DNA of 64,000 nucleotides from Candidatus Helarchaeota archaeon. GTDB taxonomy: Archaea > Asgardarchaeota > Lokiarchaeia > Helarchaeales > HEL-GB-A. A model generated the notes under the pieces. That model did no database searches and was not told the DNA's origin. It was given only the letters and a program-made list of their open reading frames with translations. Below, one piece after another: positions 17,301 to 26,360 of this stretch (its first letter is position 1; every line of letters begins with the position of its first letter). The position numbers and the translations under genes are program-made. The stretch covers positions 1-64,000 of the forward strand of contig JABXJT010000018.1 in the NCBI GenBank assembly GCA_013375455.1, in the 5' to 3' direction.

Positions 17301-18437
17301 GTGGCTTCTGAAAAAACCCATACCGCAATAAATTACGTTATTTTAATTAGTATTCCCATAGCAATTTTCATTGCTATAATCACAGGAGATGCTCTCACAT
17401 GGACATTTGAAAGTGGGATAACCGATATACTTGACCATTATTTAAATTTTGAAAAGGTCTGGATCGCTATATTAACAGGAGTAAACCCATATACCAATCC
17501 GAGTTTCGCTTGCCCGTATCCAATAGGATTCCTTGCCTTTAGTGGATTATTCCATTTTTATAAATTACTTCCCAAAATATTTTTTTGTCTAATCTGGCTG
17601 CTAACAGCCTATGTCATAAATAGAATTTGTAAGGAATATAATATTACAGATAAATCGACAATACTTTTTTGTGTGTTCTTCATCATCCTAAACCCCATGT
17701 ATCTCTCGACCACGATGTTACAAGGATGGTACGATGGAATTGTTGGGTTAAGTATCCTCCTTGCAGTTTATGCTATCGACCATTCAAAACAAATTAAAAG
17801 TGGAATTTATGCTGCATTGGCATTTCTTTTCAAATTCATAGGATTGATAGTTCTCTTTCCAATAGTTTTTGTAAAAAAGAAAATAAATTGGCGCACCGGG
17901 ATCACAGCCGCATCTATTTGTGGTGGGCTTTATTTGTTTGCCTATCTTTTATGGGGTAATTCCGCTTTTTACCCATTTTGGTTGCATCTATTTAGAGACC
18001 CAGAGGGGGCATCTATTTTTGTTATAATCTACGATATTTTTGGAATTGATTTATCCAAATACATTATTTACCTTCTAATCATTGGTGTTTTTATCGTAAT
18101 CGGCTTTTTGTATTTTCAAAATAATGACATATCCACTTATAGCTTGATTATAATTATCCTTTTCATATTAATTTTACCAGTTTTTTGGGGTCAATACATG
18201 TTATGGTTCATTCCCTTGGCAATTTATTGGTCCATTACCCATAATTATGCATTAAAAGGTACATTTTCTCTCTATTTATGTGCATTGATTCTTCTCCTCC
18301 ATTTTTACTATGTAACTTCCATTTTCACGATTATAACTTACATTTTGTCTCTCGTTTTTGTGCTTTTAGTTTATTTAAATCGGAATAAGGACGAGTTGAA
18401 TGAACAGCAACCTGATAACCTAGATGAAGATAATTGA
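17301..18437 (+). CDS. multi-pass GT-C-type membrane glycosyltransferase (GT87-like)
   Basis: The protein has about ten transmembrane helices. An N-terminal extracellular loop carries acidic residues (GDALTWTFESGITDILDHY) followed by a PYTNPSFACPYPIGF loop, like GT-C enzymes of the GT87/DUF2029 type that transfer sugars from polyprenyl phosphate. The exact family cannot be fixed by eye. It ends in a charged tail (NRNKDELNEQQPDNLDEDN) and overlaps the next glycosyltransferase by 4 bases (TTGA), so the two form an operon. Confidence 0.65.
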   Translation: MASEKTHTAINYVILISIPIAIFIAIITGDALTWTFESGITDILDHYLNFEKVWIAILTGVNPYTNPSFACPYPIGFLAFSGLFHFYKLLPKIFFCLIWLLTAYVINRICKEYNITDKSTILFCVFFIILNPMYLSTTMLQGWYDGIVGLSILLAVYAIDHSKQIKSGIYAALAFLFKFIGLIVLFPIVFVKKKINWRTGITAASICGGLYLFAYLLWGNSAFYPFWLHLFRDPEGASIFVIIYDIFGIDLSKYIIYLLIIGVFIVIGFLYFQNNDISTYSLIIIILFILILPVFWGQYMLWFIPLAIYWSITHNYALKGTFSLYLCALILLLHFYYVTSIFTIITYILSLVFVLLVYLNRNKDELNEQQPDNLDEDN

Positions 18438-19834
18438 CTGAAAAAAAGACAATTGAAGTAAAGGATGCCAAAGATGTCGAGCTTGGTCTTTTAGATGTGG
18501 CAAAACCACTTCTATTTACCTTTATTCTTTCAATTGCTCTATTCACCCTATGTTTTATCTTTCTCCCAAGTGTATTCTATGCATTTGAACTAGTGGGTTT
18601 AATCTTCTTCATCTTGGGCCTGTCTTATGGCACCATTTTCGGAATAACTTCCATTTGTATCCGATACAAACCACCTCCATCTCCCTTATCTGAACATCCT
18701 AAGGTTTCTATAGTAATTTCGGTGTTTAACGATGGTGATGTATTGAATAATTCCTTAAAACGCATGGCTGACCTAGAATATCCGAATTATGATATTTATG
18801 TTGTCTATTCCACAAAGAGTACGGATAATACTGAAGAGGTTGCACAGAAATTTGCTGTAAAATACAATCATATCCATGCATTAAGTGAAGATATATCTAA
18901 AGGGAATGCTTGTAATGTAGGTATTCAAAATACTGATGCTTCTTATATTCTCTTTCTCGATGCAGACAATTTTATCAAGAAAGGTTTTCTTGAATATGCT
19001 GTTGAAACACTCGTAAATGAACCAAATTTATGTTGTGTACAGGCACGTCCCATTGGCGTGAATGCCGATGATTCACGGACTCGGCTCACCTGGGTGGGGA
19101 CGACTTACAATGCAATGGCAAATGAAGGTATTTGCAAAATTTTAAAATCGGCCATGTACGGCGGCTATGGGGGAACGTGGCGACGTCAAGCTTTAGAAGA
19201 CGTAAAAGGGTTTCGTACAGATGTAGTTTCAGAAGATGGTGATATAAATTGCCGGTTTCTAGCCCATCAACCCCATTGGCGATTTAAATATGATCCAAAA
19301 TTACGTGTATACGAATATTATCCCGTAAGTTTGACTGCTACTTATCTAGCGTATTATAGATGGGCCCGTGCAACGACGAGTCGCTTTGCTAGGAATTTAA
19401 AATATATCTTTAGTACTGGGAGTGTTCGAAATAGTATTTCCATTTTTATAACAAATTTCTTTATATCCTTAGGGATAATAACTATCTTTTTTGCAGGTCT
19501 CCCAATCGTTCAATTCTTTACTTCATTAGTTTTTCGATTACCTCAAACCTCTAATTATGCAATCATTTTCTTTACTATAATTCCTTTCGCGCTCATTGTT
19601 CAAATAATCATTTTTACGGTTCGTGGGATATCTAGCTATGGGGATATCCTCTCTAAAAAGACAATCGTTTTTAATTCACTCATTAGTATCCTATTTACCA
19701 TTCCATTTGTTGGAATTGTTACTATCAATGCACTCTATGATATGATCCGTAGAAAAAAATTGGCCTTTGTGAAGACTACAAAACCCTCTTATGATGATGA
19801 AGAAAAAGAGGAAGGCGAAGATGCAAAGGAATAA
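18434..19834 (+). CDS. membrane-anchored GT2 family processive-type glycosyltransferase
   Basis: Two N-terminal helices lead into a GT-A catalytic domain: VSIVISVFNDGDV, the DxD motif in ILFLDADN, the acceptor-side SEDGDINCRF and an RW motif (YYRWARATTSR). Three or four C-terminal helices and an acidic tail follow (DDEEKEEGEDAKE). The layout resembles cellulose/hyaluronan synthase-like GT2 enzymes that use nucleotide sugars at the inner membrane face. The TTG start overlaps the stop of the upstream GT-C gene. Together they suggest a cell-surface glycan or N-glycan step. Confidence 0.88.
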   Translation: MTEKKTIEVKDAKDVELGLLDVAKPLLFTFILSIALFTLCFIFLPSVFYAFELVGLIFFILGLSYGTIFGITSICIRYKPPPSPLSEHPKVSIVISVFNDGDVLNNSLKRMADLEYPNYDIYVVYSTKSTDNTEEVAQKFAVKYNHIHALSEDISKGNACNVGIQNTDASYILFLDADNFIKKGFLEYAVETLVNEPNLCCVQARPIGVNADDSRTRLTWVGTTYNAMANEGICKILKSAMYGGYGGTWRRQALEDVKGFRTDVVSEDGDINCRFLAHQPHWRFKYDPKLRVYEYYPVSLTATYLAYYRWARATTSRFARNLKYIFSTGSVRNSISIFITNFFISLGIITIFFAGLPIVQFFTSLVFRLPQTSNYAIIFFTIIPFALIVQIIIFTVRGISSYGDILSKKTIVFNSLISILFTIPFVGIVTINALYDMIRRKKLAFVKTTKPSYDDEEKEEGEDAKE

Positions 19835-19866
19835 AGAAACATTCGCATTTTACTTTGATCTTAAAG

Positions 19867-21777
19867 TTATTTAATAACTTTAACTCTTTTTTTAATTAAC
19901 TTTCGTATGATGGTAGCAGCACTCGGCTTTAGGGGATTGTTCTGGACGTTCAGAACCTTCAGGTTTGGAAGGTCGAGCAAGGATTCAGGGAGCGTTTCAA
20001 ATTTATTGCCCTTTATATTCAACATTATAAGAGATTTGAGGTCTCCGAAAGAGTTCGGGAGGCTTGTTAGTTTATTATCGATCATACTCAATATCCGCAG
20101 TGATTCAAGCCCCCCAAAGGATTCCGGAAGTTCTAATAATCCAAGATATTGCAAATTTAGCTCTACAAGTGATTTCAGGTTCCCAATGGATTCGGGTAGA
20201 TGTGTAATATCATAATTCTCACTTACATTTAAGTCCACTAGTAATTCTAAATTTCCGATGGACTCTGGAAGCGATTTAAGCTGATTATATGATAGATTTA
20301 GTTTCATAAGTAAATCAAGGCTACCAAATGATTCTGGAATACTCTCTAACGCATTGCGAGAAAGGTCTAGTTTTAGAAGAGAATCTAAATTGCCAAAGGA
20401 TTCTGGAAGTGTGGTTAAGCGATTCCTACAAATATCAAGTTCTTGGAGCGATATAAGAGTCCCAAAGGATTTAGGAAGATGTGTGAGGTCGTTTTCATAG
20501 ATATATAGTTTTTCAAGTGTTTTTAGATTTCCAAAGGATGCTGGAAGTGATTCTAGGTCATTTGAATAGAGCCAGAGCGTGAGTATTGATTTTAAATTAC
20601 CAAAGGATTCTGGAAGGGTTTTAAAGTGATTCCGGCTTAGACTACATTCTTGGAGTGATTCCATATTCCCAAAACTTTCAGGCAGAACCGTTAGTTGATT
20701 TTCCATGAAGGACAATCTTTTCACTTTTTTTAAATTGCCTATTGAGTCTGGCAGAGCCGATAGGTCATTAAACTTCATAAAAAGATCCACTAACGTGTCT
20801 AGATTTCCTATATCGTCTGGAAGACGAGGTATATTGCGAGAGGCTAACCCTAATGTGACGACACCTTTATTTTTAACTTTTATGCCATAGTCACTCCAAC
20901 CAATTTCATCTTCATTAGGAAGTTCTTTATCGAGTAATTTCTGTAATTCCTCTAATACTGTAATTTGTTCGGAGCTTACCTTAAATTTCTCTTTTAATCT
21001 GTGACTTCTTTGCGAATCAATCCTTACCCGTTCTTCGATTTGCCCTTCCACGTAAGGTTTCCCGTGAATGAATATCTCTTTCCCATCGTACAGAAGATTT
21101 CTCACTCCATCGTCTGACTCAAACGAATCCCCTGAAAAATTCACCGCTATCAAGTTTTTAAGAGAATAAATCGATTTAGGAATGGAATCTAGTGTGATAG
21201 AAGTGAAATTTAAGGAAGTTACATAGCCGTGCTCGTCGACTTTAAAACAACCTTTAAGAACGTGGTTTAGCTCTTTCTGAATCGCCTTAAGGACTTGAAT
21301 TTCATCAATATTAACTTGTTTTGCAAAGAACGCAGATTTTTTCAATACAGAAGGGGCGCTAACGACCTCTTCTCTTCCCTTTTGAATTAATTCATGGACT
21401 TCATCCACTATATCTGACACATCTTTTCCTGTCATATTAACGCCAATATATGGTTGAAATGTGGCAGGAACATTACCGAAATCATCAAAGAGAGGGATGA
21501 GCCGCTTATTCTGGAAAACGGCCATTTTCCGCTCTTTACCGCAATTTTCCGACGCATTGGAGGCTTCCGTGCATACAGCAATAAAAATATCAGAAACCTT
21601 AATGTTATCTTCCATAAAACTTATGATATCCCCGTCTAAATAACCATGCCATCCTTCCCAGTAATGTACTTTCTCAATACCTTTTTCCTCTAATCCTGCT
21701 GCTATTTCTGCTATTTTTAATTTCTTATCAGCCATTGCGTAGCTAATGAAAATCGTCAGATTTATCTCCATTTTCAT
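19867..21777 (-). CDS. TIR domain plus leucine-rich repeat protein
   Basis: Residues 1-145 form a TIR domain: TIFISYAMADKK at the start, and CTEASNASENCGKERKMA, which matches the SxxWCxxE region, so E82 is the candidate catalytic glutamate of TIR NADases. A middle region of about 180 residues is unassigned. It includes a first LRR-like segment near residue 195. Residues 325-636 hold 13 consecutive 23-24-residue LRRs of the LPxSFGNLxSL type. TIR plus LRR joined without a visible NTPase resembles plant and animal immune receptors in content. There is no signal peptide, so it should be cytosolic. The gene is on the minus strand in an accessory region, next to a repeat-rich nuclease. Confidence 0.92.
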   Translation of the reverse strand: MKMEINLTIFISYAMADKKLKIAEIAAGLEEKGIEKVHYWEGWHGYLDGDIISFMEDNIKVSDIFIAVCTEASNASENCGKERKMAVFQNKRLIPLFDDFGNVPATFQPYIGVNMTGKDVSDIVDEVHELIQKGREEVVSAPSVLKKSAFFAKQVNIDEIQVLKAIQKELNHVLKGCFKVDEHGYVTSLNFTSITLDSIPKSIYSLKNLIAVNFSGDSFESDDGVRNLLYDGKEIFIHGKPYVEGQIEERVRIDSQRSHRLKEKFKVSSEQITVLEELQKLLDKELPNEDEIGWSDYGIKVKNKGVVTLGLASRNIPRLPDDIGNLDTLVDLFMKFNDLSALPDSIGNLKKVKRLSFMENQLTVLPESFGNMESLQECSLSRNHFKTLPESFGNLKSILTLWLYSNDLESLPASFGNLKTLEKLYIYENDLTHLPKSFGTLISLQELDICRNRLTTLPESFGNLDSLLKLDLSRNALESIPESFGSLDLLMKLNLSYNQLKSLPESIGNLELLVDLNVSENYDITHLPESIGNLKSLVELNLQYLGLLELPESFGGLESLRILSMIDNKLTSLPNSFGDLKSLIMLNIKGNKFETLPESLLDLPNLKVLNVQNNPLKPSAATIIRKLIKKRVKVIK

Positions 21778-21816
21778 TTCAATCCACTTCCCGTATTGCC
21801 TGAATTACTTTCTCTA

Positions 21817-21830
21817 CTTTTTAAATCCGC
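21817..21830 (-). promoter_or_regulatory. TATA-like element for the TIR-LRR gene
   Basis: On the minus strand GCGGATTTAAAAAG lies about 40-53 bases before the TIR-LRR start codon, which is a fitting place for an archaeal TATA box with a short leader. The call rests on similarity only. Confidence 0.4.
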
Positions 21831-22383
21831 TCTTTTCTACTAATACCTCTAAAATTTTTAAATATTCATCTCTATAGAACAAAAGCTGATAATCATCTCA
21901 TATAACTAAAAATATAGAGATTTATTCTTAAAAACTAATAACTGGAAGCTTTTCTTTTTATGGAGAATATATTTTTTTAAGACGTTAATATAATCAAGAT
22001 CAGTTTTGATGTTGAGAGATTCGTCATGCATCAAAAATCTTCAATAATATGCTCTATTTTTTTTCTTTGAAGATATTCACATATTGATTACCTCCAGAAT
22101 TTCATTATAGGATAAGAAAACGTCATTATCCTCACCATTCGAGATTCGAAAAGTTTAAATACTACTTTTTTTACCCAAAGGTTTCAATTTAAAATAAAAT
22201 AAGTTTGTGTGAAATGTGAAAAATTTGAGATATAACAAACTTCCTCCGAATAATTCCCAGATTTTTTTCGGGTTTGGGGTTTTAAATATTCTAATTTTAA
22301 ATGGATCATTAATGAATGATTCGTACATCTTTATTAATAAACAATTATCGCAACGGATAGAATGAAAGGAAGTGTGAATAAAA
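21831..22383. other. long AT-rich intergenic region between TIR-LRR and nuclease genes
   Basis: Over 550 bases without a gene. A good BRE/TATA pattern (GAAAAGTTTAAATAC, 22148-22162) points toward the nuclease, with a long leader if used. A second TATA-like TTTTAAATA near 22280 is closer. The 14-base CTAATTTTAAATGG at 22291-22304 recurs downstream of the nuclease gene at 23939. No RNA gene is recognised. Confidence 0.4.
22291..22304 (+). repeat. direct repeat, upstream copy, flanking the nuclease gene
   Basis: CTAATTTTAAATGG here is identical to 23939-23952. The preceding bases (TTTTAAATATT versus TTTTTAATATCG) are also similar, so the imperfect repeat is about 25 bases. The two copies lie on either side of the nuclease gene. 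Confidence 0.5.
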
Positions 22384-23874
22384 ATGGAAATTTCTTGGAG
22401 AAGAAAAGAAGCAAATGAGAAAACAGAAAATGAAGGAATCCCTCAAATGGAATTAAATGAGCCTTTCAAAATATCTTTAGATATCAAATTCCAAGCATTA
22501 ATGAGAAAATACTCTGAAGAGACCAACAATAAAGCCTATTATGGTCTGAAGATTACAAAGAAATTCAAAAAGTGGATTAAGGAAAATCCTTCCATTGATG
22601 AAAAGGAAAAACAACAGCTACTAAAATATTGTAATTATTATGAAAAACTACTTCCAGAAGTAAAACTTGAGGAACTGAAGGAAGTTGTGAGGCAACATCA
22701 TAAAGGCGGCGAGATTTTATCGACTGAATATATTAATGGTTATACGAAAATAAAATGTCGGTGCGTGGAGGGACATATTTGGGAAGCTATGCCTTATAGC
22801 GTGAGAGAAGGTCATTGGTGCCTGAAATGTTCAGGTAAGAAAAAGGGCCTCGAGCAAAAATCTTCACTTGAGGCGTTAAAGGAATTTCTGAGGCAGCATC
22901 ATAAAGGTGGTGAAATCTTATCGACTGAATATATCAATAAACGTACAAAAATAACTATCCGGTGCGCGGAGGGACATATTTGGGAAATTACTCCTGATAA
23001 TTTAAAACAAGGTAAATGGTGTCCGTTATGTAACATTAAAATTAATGAACAAATTTCCCTAAAATCCCTTGAAATGATTTTTAATAAAAAATTTTCAAAA
23101 TTTCGCCCTGATTGGTTAATTAACAATCAGGGGAATCAAATGGAATTAGATGGATATAATGAAGAATTAGCCTTAGCTATCGAATATCAAGGCGTACAGC
23201 ATTATAAATACCACAAGTTCTTTCATAAATCTATGAAAGATTATAAACAAAGAAAAGCTAATGATAAATTAAAGAGAGAATTATGCAATAAAAATGGTAT
23301 CACTTTAATCGAGGTCCCTTATACAGTTGAACGAGATAAAATACAAGATTATATCATTAACGAATGTAAGAAGAAAAATGTAAATATCGCAAAAATAGTT
23401 GATAAAATTAATATTAAGGAATTAAATATAACTTCATCTAAATTGAAAGAGCTAAGAAAATACGTGAGGCAACACCATAAGGGTGCTGAAATCTTATCGA
23501 CCGTATATATCAATAATCGAACGAAAATAGCCGTCCGGTGCGAGGAAGGACACGTATGGGAAATTACTCCTAATAATATAAAACAAGGTCATTGGTGCCC
23601 GCAGTGTGTAGCTGAAGAACAAGCCCTCAAACCTGAAAGGCGGCAAAATGCGCTTGAGGAGCTAAAGGAATACGTTAGACAACATCATAGAAGCAGTGAA
23701 ATTTTATCGACCGTATATGTCAATAATCGTACAACGGTAAAATGTCGGTGCGCGGAGGGACATATTTGGGAAGCGACACCTAATAGTATTAAAAGTGGTA
23801 GTTGGTGCCGAAAATGCTCGATTAGAGAAAGGGCAAGAAAAAAAAAGGGGACTCGATATAAGAAGAAAAAATAA
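22384..23874 (+). CDS. PD-(D/E)XK nuclease inserted in four zinc-finger (treble-clef-like) repeats
   Basis: Four near-identical units of about 60 residues share RQHHKGGEILSTEYIN, then RCxEGHxWE and WCxxC, a likely zinc-binding treble clef. Two come before and two after a nuclease-like domain at about residues 225-330. That domain contains FRPDWLI, MELDGYNEELALAIEYQGVQHY and LIEVPYTV, resembling Vsr/DUF559-type PD-(D/E)XK folds with Glu-x-Gln at the last motif. Such proteins occur in phages, giant viruses and mobile elements, and could be a homing-like nuclease. The DNA of the repeats is also very similar, so duplication was recent. The ATG follows GGAAGTGTGA. Confidence 0.82.
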   Translation: MEISWRRKEANEKTENEGIPQMELNEPFKISLDIKFQALMRKYSEETNNKAYYGLKITKKFKKWIKENPSIDEKEKQQLLKYCNYYEKLLPEVKLEELKEVVRQHHKGGEILSTEYINGYTKIKCRCVEGHIWEAMPYSVREGHWCLKCSGKKKGLEQKSSLEALKEFLRQHHKGGEILSTEYINKRTKITIRCAEGHIWEITPDNLKQGKWCPLCNIKINEQISLKSLEMIFNKKFSKFRPDWLINNQGNQMELDGYNEELALAIEYQGVQHYKYHKFFHKSMKDYKQRKANDKLKRELCNKNGITLIEVPYTVERDKIQDYIINECKKKNVNIAKIVDKINIKELNITSSKLKELRKYVRQHHKGAEILSTVYINNRTKIAVRCEEGHVWEITPNNIKQGHWCPQCVAEEQALKPERRQNALEELKEYVRQHHRSSEILSTVYVNNRTTVKCRCAEGHIWEATPNSIKSGSWCRKCSIRERARKKKGTRYKKKK

Positions 23875-23918
23875 GGATATTAACTGATAAAAATTGTCAA
23901 ATCTGTACTCATTTATTT

Positions 23919-23966
23919 CTCCCCAGTTTTTAATATCGCTAATTTTAAATGGTTCTAAACGGGGAG
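23919..23966 (+). repeat. imperfect inverted repeat containing the downstream copy of the flanking repeat
   Basis: CTCCCCAGTTT at 23919-23929 pairs with AAACGGGGAG at 23957-23966, with one bulged A. The loop holds the second copy of CTAATTTTAAATGG (23939-23952). It could be a terminator for the nuclease gene or a boundary of the inserted segment. Confidence 0.45.
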
Positions 23967-24035
23967 TTAATTATATTTAATGATATGAGCTACTAAAAAA
24001 AAAGGTTTCTTATTGAAATAAATGAATCACTAAGG

Positions 24036-25244
24036 ATGAGTGGAAAAATGCCTCAAAAAGACCCTTTCGCGGGTGTTCATATTCCACCGATGATGGATGA
24101 GGAAGAAATTGAAGCGGTGGTCAAGGTATTACGTTCAAAACGGCTAACGCTTCTCTCAGGAAAACGTGTTAAAAAATTTGAGAAGGTATTTGCTAAGTAT
24201 GAGGGAACCAAGGAAGCCATTGCGGTAAATTCCGGAACAGCCGCATTGCACGTTGCTTTGAGTTGCCTTGGAGTCGGTCCAGGAGATGAAATAATCATCC
24301 CCCCTTATACATTTGTAGCGACCGCAACTGCCGTTCTACACCAAAATGCGATTCCTATTTTCGCGGATATTGATCCAAAAACATATTGCCTCAACCCTGA
24401 AGCGATAGAGGAAGCAATCACACCTAAAACAAAAGGGATCATGCCAGTTCATCTATTTGGACATCCAGCTGATATGGATCCAATATTAGAAATTGCAGAA
24501 AAACATGACCTCTTTGTGATTGAAGACGCCTGTCAAGCCCACGGCGCGGAATATAAGGGAAAAAAAGTGGGATCCATTGGCGCTTTCGGGTGTTTCAGCT
24601 TCTTTGAATCAAAAAATATGATGACTGGTGAAGGCGGTATCATTACGACAAACGATTCAGAACTCGCCGATGCTGCACGGATGGTCCGACACCATGGCGA
24701 ACCAGGATGGTATATTTATCATCGTTTGGGATACAATTACAGAATGACAGAAGTACAAGCCGCATTGGGGTTAGTTCAATTAAGTAAATTGGACCAGATG
24801 AACCAAATACGGATTGATTACGCCAATCATTATAATGAACATCTAAAGGATTTAGATGGCATACAGGTTCCTTTCGTGGCGAAGGATGTTAAACACGTGT
24901 TCCATGGCTACGCCCCCTTGCTTGAACCCGAAAAATTGAACGTGTCCAAAGATTATTTTCTTGCGAAATTGAATGAAGGTACGCCCATCACAAAAAGAAT
25001 TTACCCCGAACCGTTGTATAAAGCGAAACTCTTCCAGAATCGGATGGGGTACGGTGAAATGAAATGCCCTTTTACCTGTCCCTATTATGGCAAAGATATC
25101 ACTTACGATATTCACCTCCCTGTCGTTGAAGAGATGTGTACGCGCATAATCGGCTTGCCTAACATGCCAACGATTCATAAAAATCTGTTAGATATAACAA
25201 TTGATAAAATTAAAAGCGTAATCACAGAATTGAAGAAGTCATAA
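24036..25244 (+). CDS. DegT/DnrJ/EryC1 family PLP-dependent sugar aminotransferase
   Basis: Family features follow in order: an N-terminal helix with VKVLRSKRLTLLSGKRVKKFE, AVNSGTAALHVAL, PPYTFVATATAVLHQ, VIEDACQAHGAEY and the lysine that should hold PLP in FFESKNMMTGEGG. RHHGEPGWYIYHRLGYNYRMTEVQAALG follows. These enzymes aminate keto-sugar nucleotides for glycan or antibiotic synthesis. The 402 residues are normal. The gene converges on the Gfo/Idh/MocA gene and overlaps it by 6 bases. The pair is typical of amino-sugar or acetamido-sugar biosynthesis. Confidence 0.95.
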   Translation: MSGKMPQKDPFAGVHIPPMMDEEEIEAVVKVLRSKRLTLLSGKRVKKFEKVFAKYEGTKEAIAVNSGTAALHVALSCLGVGPGDEIIIPPYTFVATATAVLHQNAIPIFADIDPKTYCLNPEAIEEAITPKTKGIMPVHLFGHPADMDPILEIAEKHDLFVIEDACQAHGAEYKGKKVGSIGAFGCFSFFESKNMMTGEGGIITTNDSELADAARMVRHHGEPGWYIYHRLGYNYRMTEVQAALGLVQLSKLDQMNQIRIDYANHYNEHLKDLDGIQVPFVAKDVKHVFHGYAPLLEPEKLNVSKDYFLAKLNEGTPITKRIYPEPLYKAKLFQNRMGYGEMKCPFTCPYYGKDITYDIHLPVVEEMCTRIIGLPNMPTIHKNLLDITIDKIKSVITELKKS

Positions 25245-26261
25245 AAGAATTGGCGCATTAGTTCGGGCTGCCTCGTAACCCGCTAAAATAACTTTCAATA
25301 TCCTTTTTCCTAATTCTGCATCCATCTCGGGCTTTTTCTTATTACGAACGCAATCAATGAAGTAATGCATCATATTACGTTTCATTACTGCCGCTTGTTC
25401 TATTAAACCATCGAATGAAAGTTCCTTTATTCTTTTATTTCTCTTTAACTTCTTCGGGAGGAATTCAATAGTGAATCGTTCCCATAAATCCATTTTAATC
25501 GCTCCATTGGTCCCATAGATTTCAACTTCATTCGCTTTTGGATTCGATACCCAACTAGTAGCTAATTCAGCCAGGATTCCACTCTTAAATTTCAGAAGTA
25601 AAACGGCGGTATCTTCATTCTTAGTCGGTTTTTCAAAGGTGTTCAAAAGGGCACCTTGAACGACCTCTACCTCTCCAAAGAACCAGTCTAAAAGATCTAA
25701 GGCATGAGGGCCTAAATCTAATAAAACGCCTCCCCCTGACTTTTCTGTATCGAAGAACCATTTTTCCTCGCTCATTGCGGTCCAATGGGTATATGGACCT
25801 TGGTGAGCGTAACGATGTCGCACGAAAGTAATCGTGCCTAAGAGATCCAGTACCGACTTCACATTTTCTAAGACTGGGACGAACCGTTGATGAGATGGAT
25901 TCATTAAAATCACGTTTGAATCCTTAACTGCTTTAATCATTTCATCCACTTCTTCTATAGTTTTCGCCAACGGTTTCTCACAGAGAATATGTTTTCCAGC
26001 TGCTGCAGCATCTACAACCATTTGTTTATGCAAATAATTGGGCGTACAAATGCTAACTGCTTGGATATCATCTCTTTTCAACAATTCTTGATAATTTGTA
26101 TACCAAGATTCAATTCCAAATTTTTCTGCACACATTTTCGCATGTTCTTCCGTGCGGGTAACTATTCCCAAAACTTCGGCATACTCTGATGTCCTATAGA
26201 GCTGGATATGCTCGTACCCAATCGCACCAGCTCCAATTATGCCTATACCAATTTTATCCAT
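25239..26261 (-). CDS. Gfo/Idh/MocA family NAD(P)-dependent oxidoreductase
   Basis: The N-terminal Rossmann motif is GIIGAGAIGYEH, CEKPLAKT is the family EKP motif, and SGGGVLLDLGPHALDLLDWFFG is the substrate-binding helix. The C-terminal domain has the usual open-faced beta sheet. Such enzymes oxidise or reduce sugar hydroxyls or keto groups. ATG 26261 is preferred over the preceding TTG because GAGGGTG lies before it. It overlaps the DegT gene tail to tail and is divergent from the MFS gene, so the three may handle one sugar. Confidence 0.93.
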   Translation of the reverse strand: MDKIGIGIIGAGAIGYEHIQLYRTSEYAEVLGIVTRTEEHAKMCAEKFGIESWYTNYQELLKRDDIQAVSICTPNYLHKQMVVDAAAAGKHILCEKPLAKTIEEVDEMIKAVKDSNVILMNPSHQRFVPVLENVKSVLDLLGTITFVRHRYAHQGPYTHWTAMSEEKWFFDTEKSGGGVLLDLGPHALDLLDWFFGEVEVVQGALLNTFEKPTKNEDTAVLLLKFKSGILAELATSWVSNPKANEVEIYGTNGAIKMDLWERFTIEFLPKKLKRNKRIKELSFDGLIEQAAVMKRNMMHYFIDCVRNKKKPEMDAELGKRILKVILAGYEAARTNAPILL

Positions 26262-26360
26262 CAATCACACCCTCTAATTAAAAAGTTATTATTTCATTCT
26301 TTAAAATTAATACATAATATTATCTATTTCATTGAATATCAGTTCTATTGTCAAGTTAGA

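Noticed and set aside
20000..20800. Regularly spaced DNA repeats that could suggest a CRISPR array
   Set aside because: They encode 23-residue leucine-rich repeats in frame, with no constant repeat and unique spacers.
22680..23800. Four near-identical DNA repeats taken as a possible CRISPR or transposon repeat
   Set aside because: They lie in frame within one gene and encode zinc-finger units.
26208..26360. N-terminal extension of the MFS transporter back to 26208
   Set aside because: It overlaps the divergent oxidoreductase gene and its residues are not MFS-like; ATG 26361 or 26373 is better.
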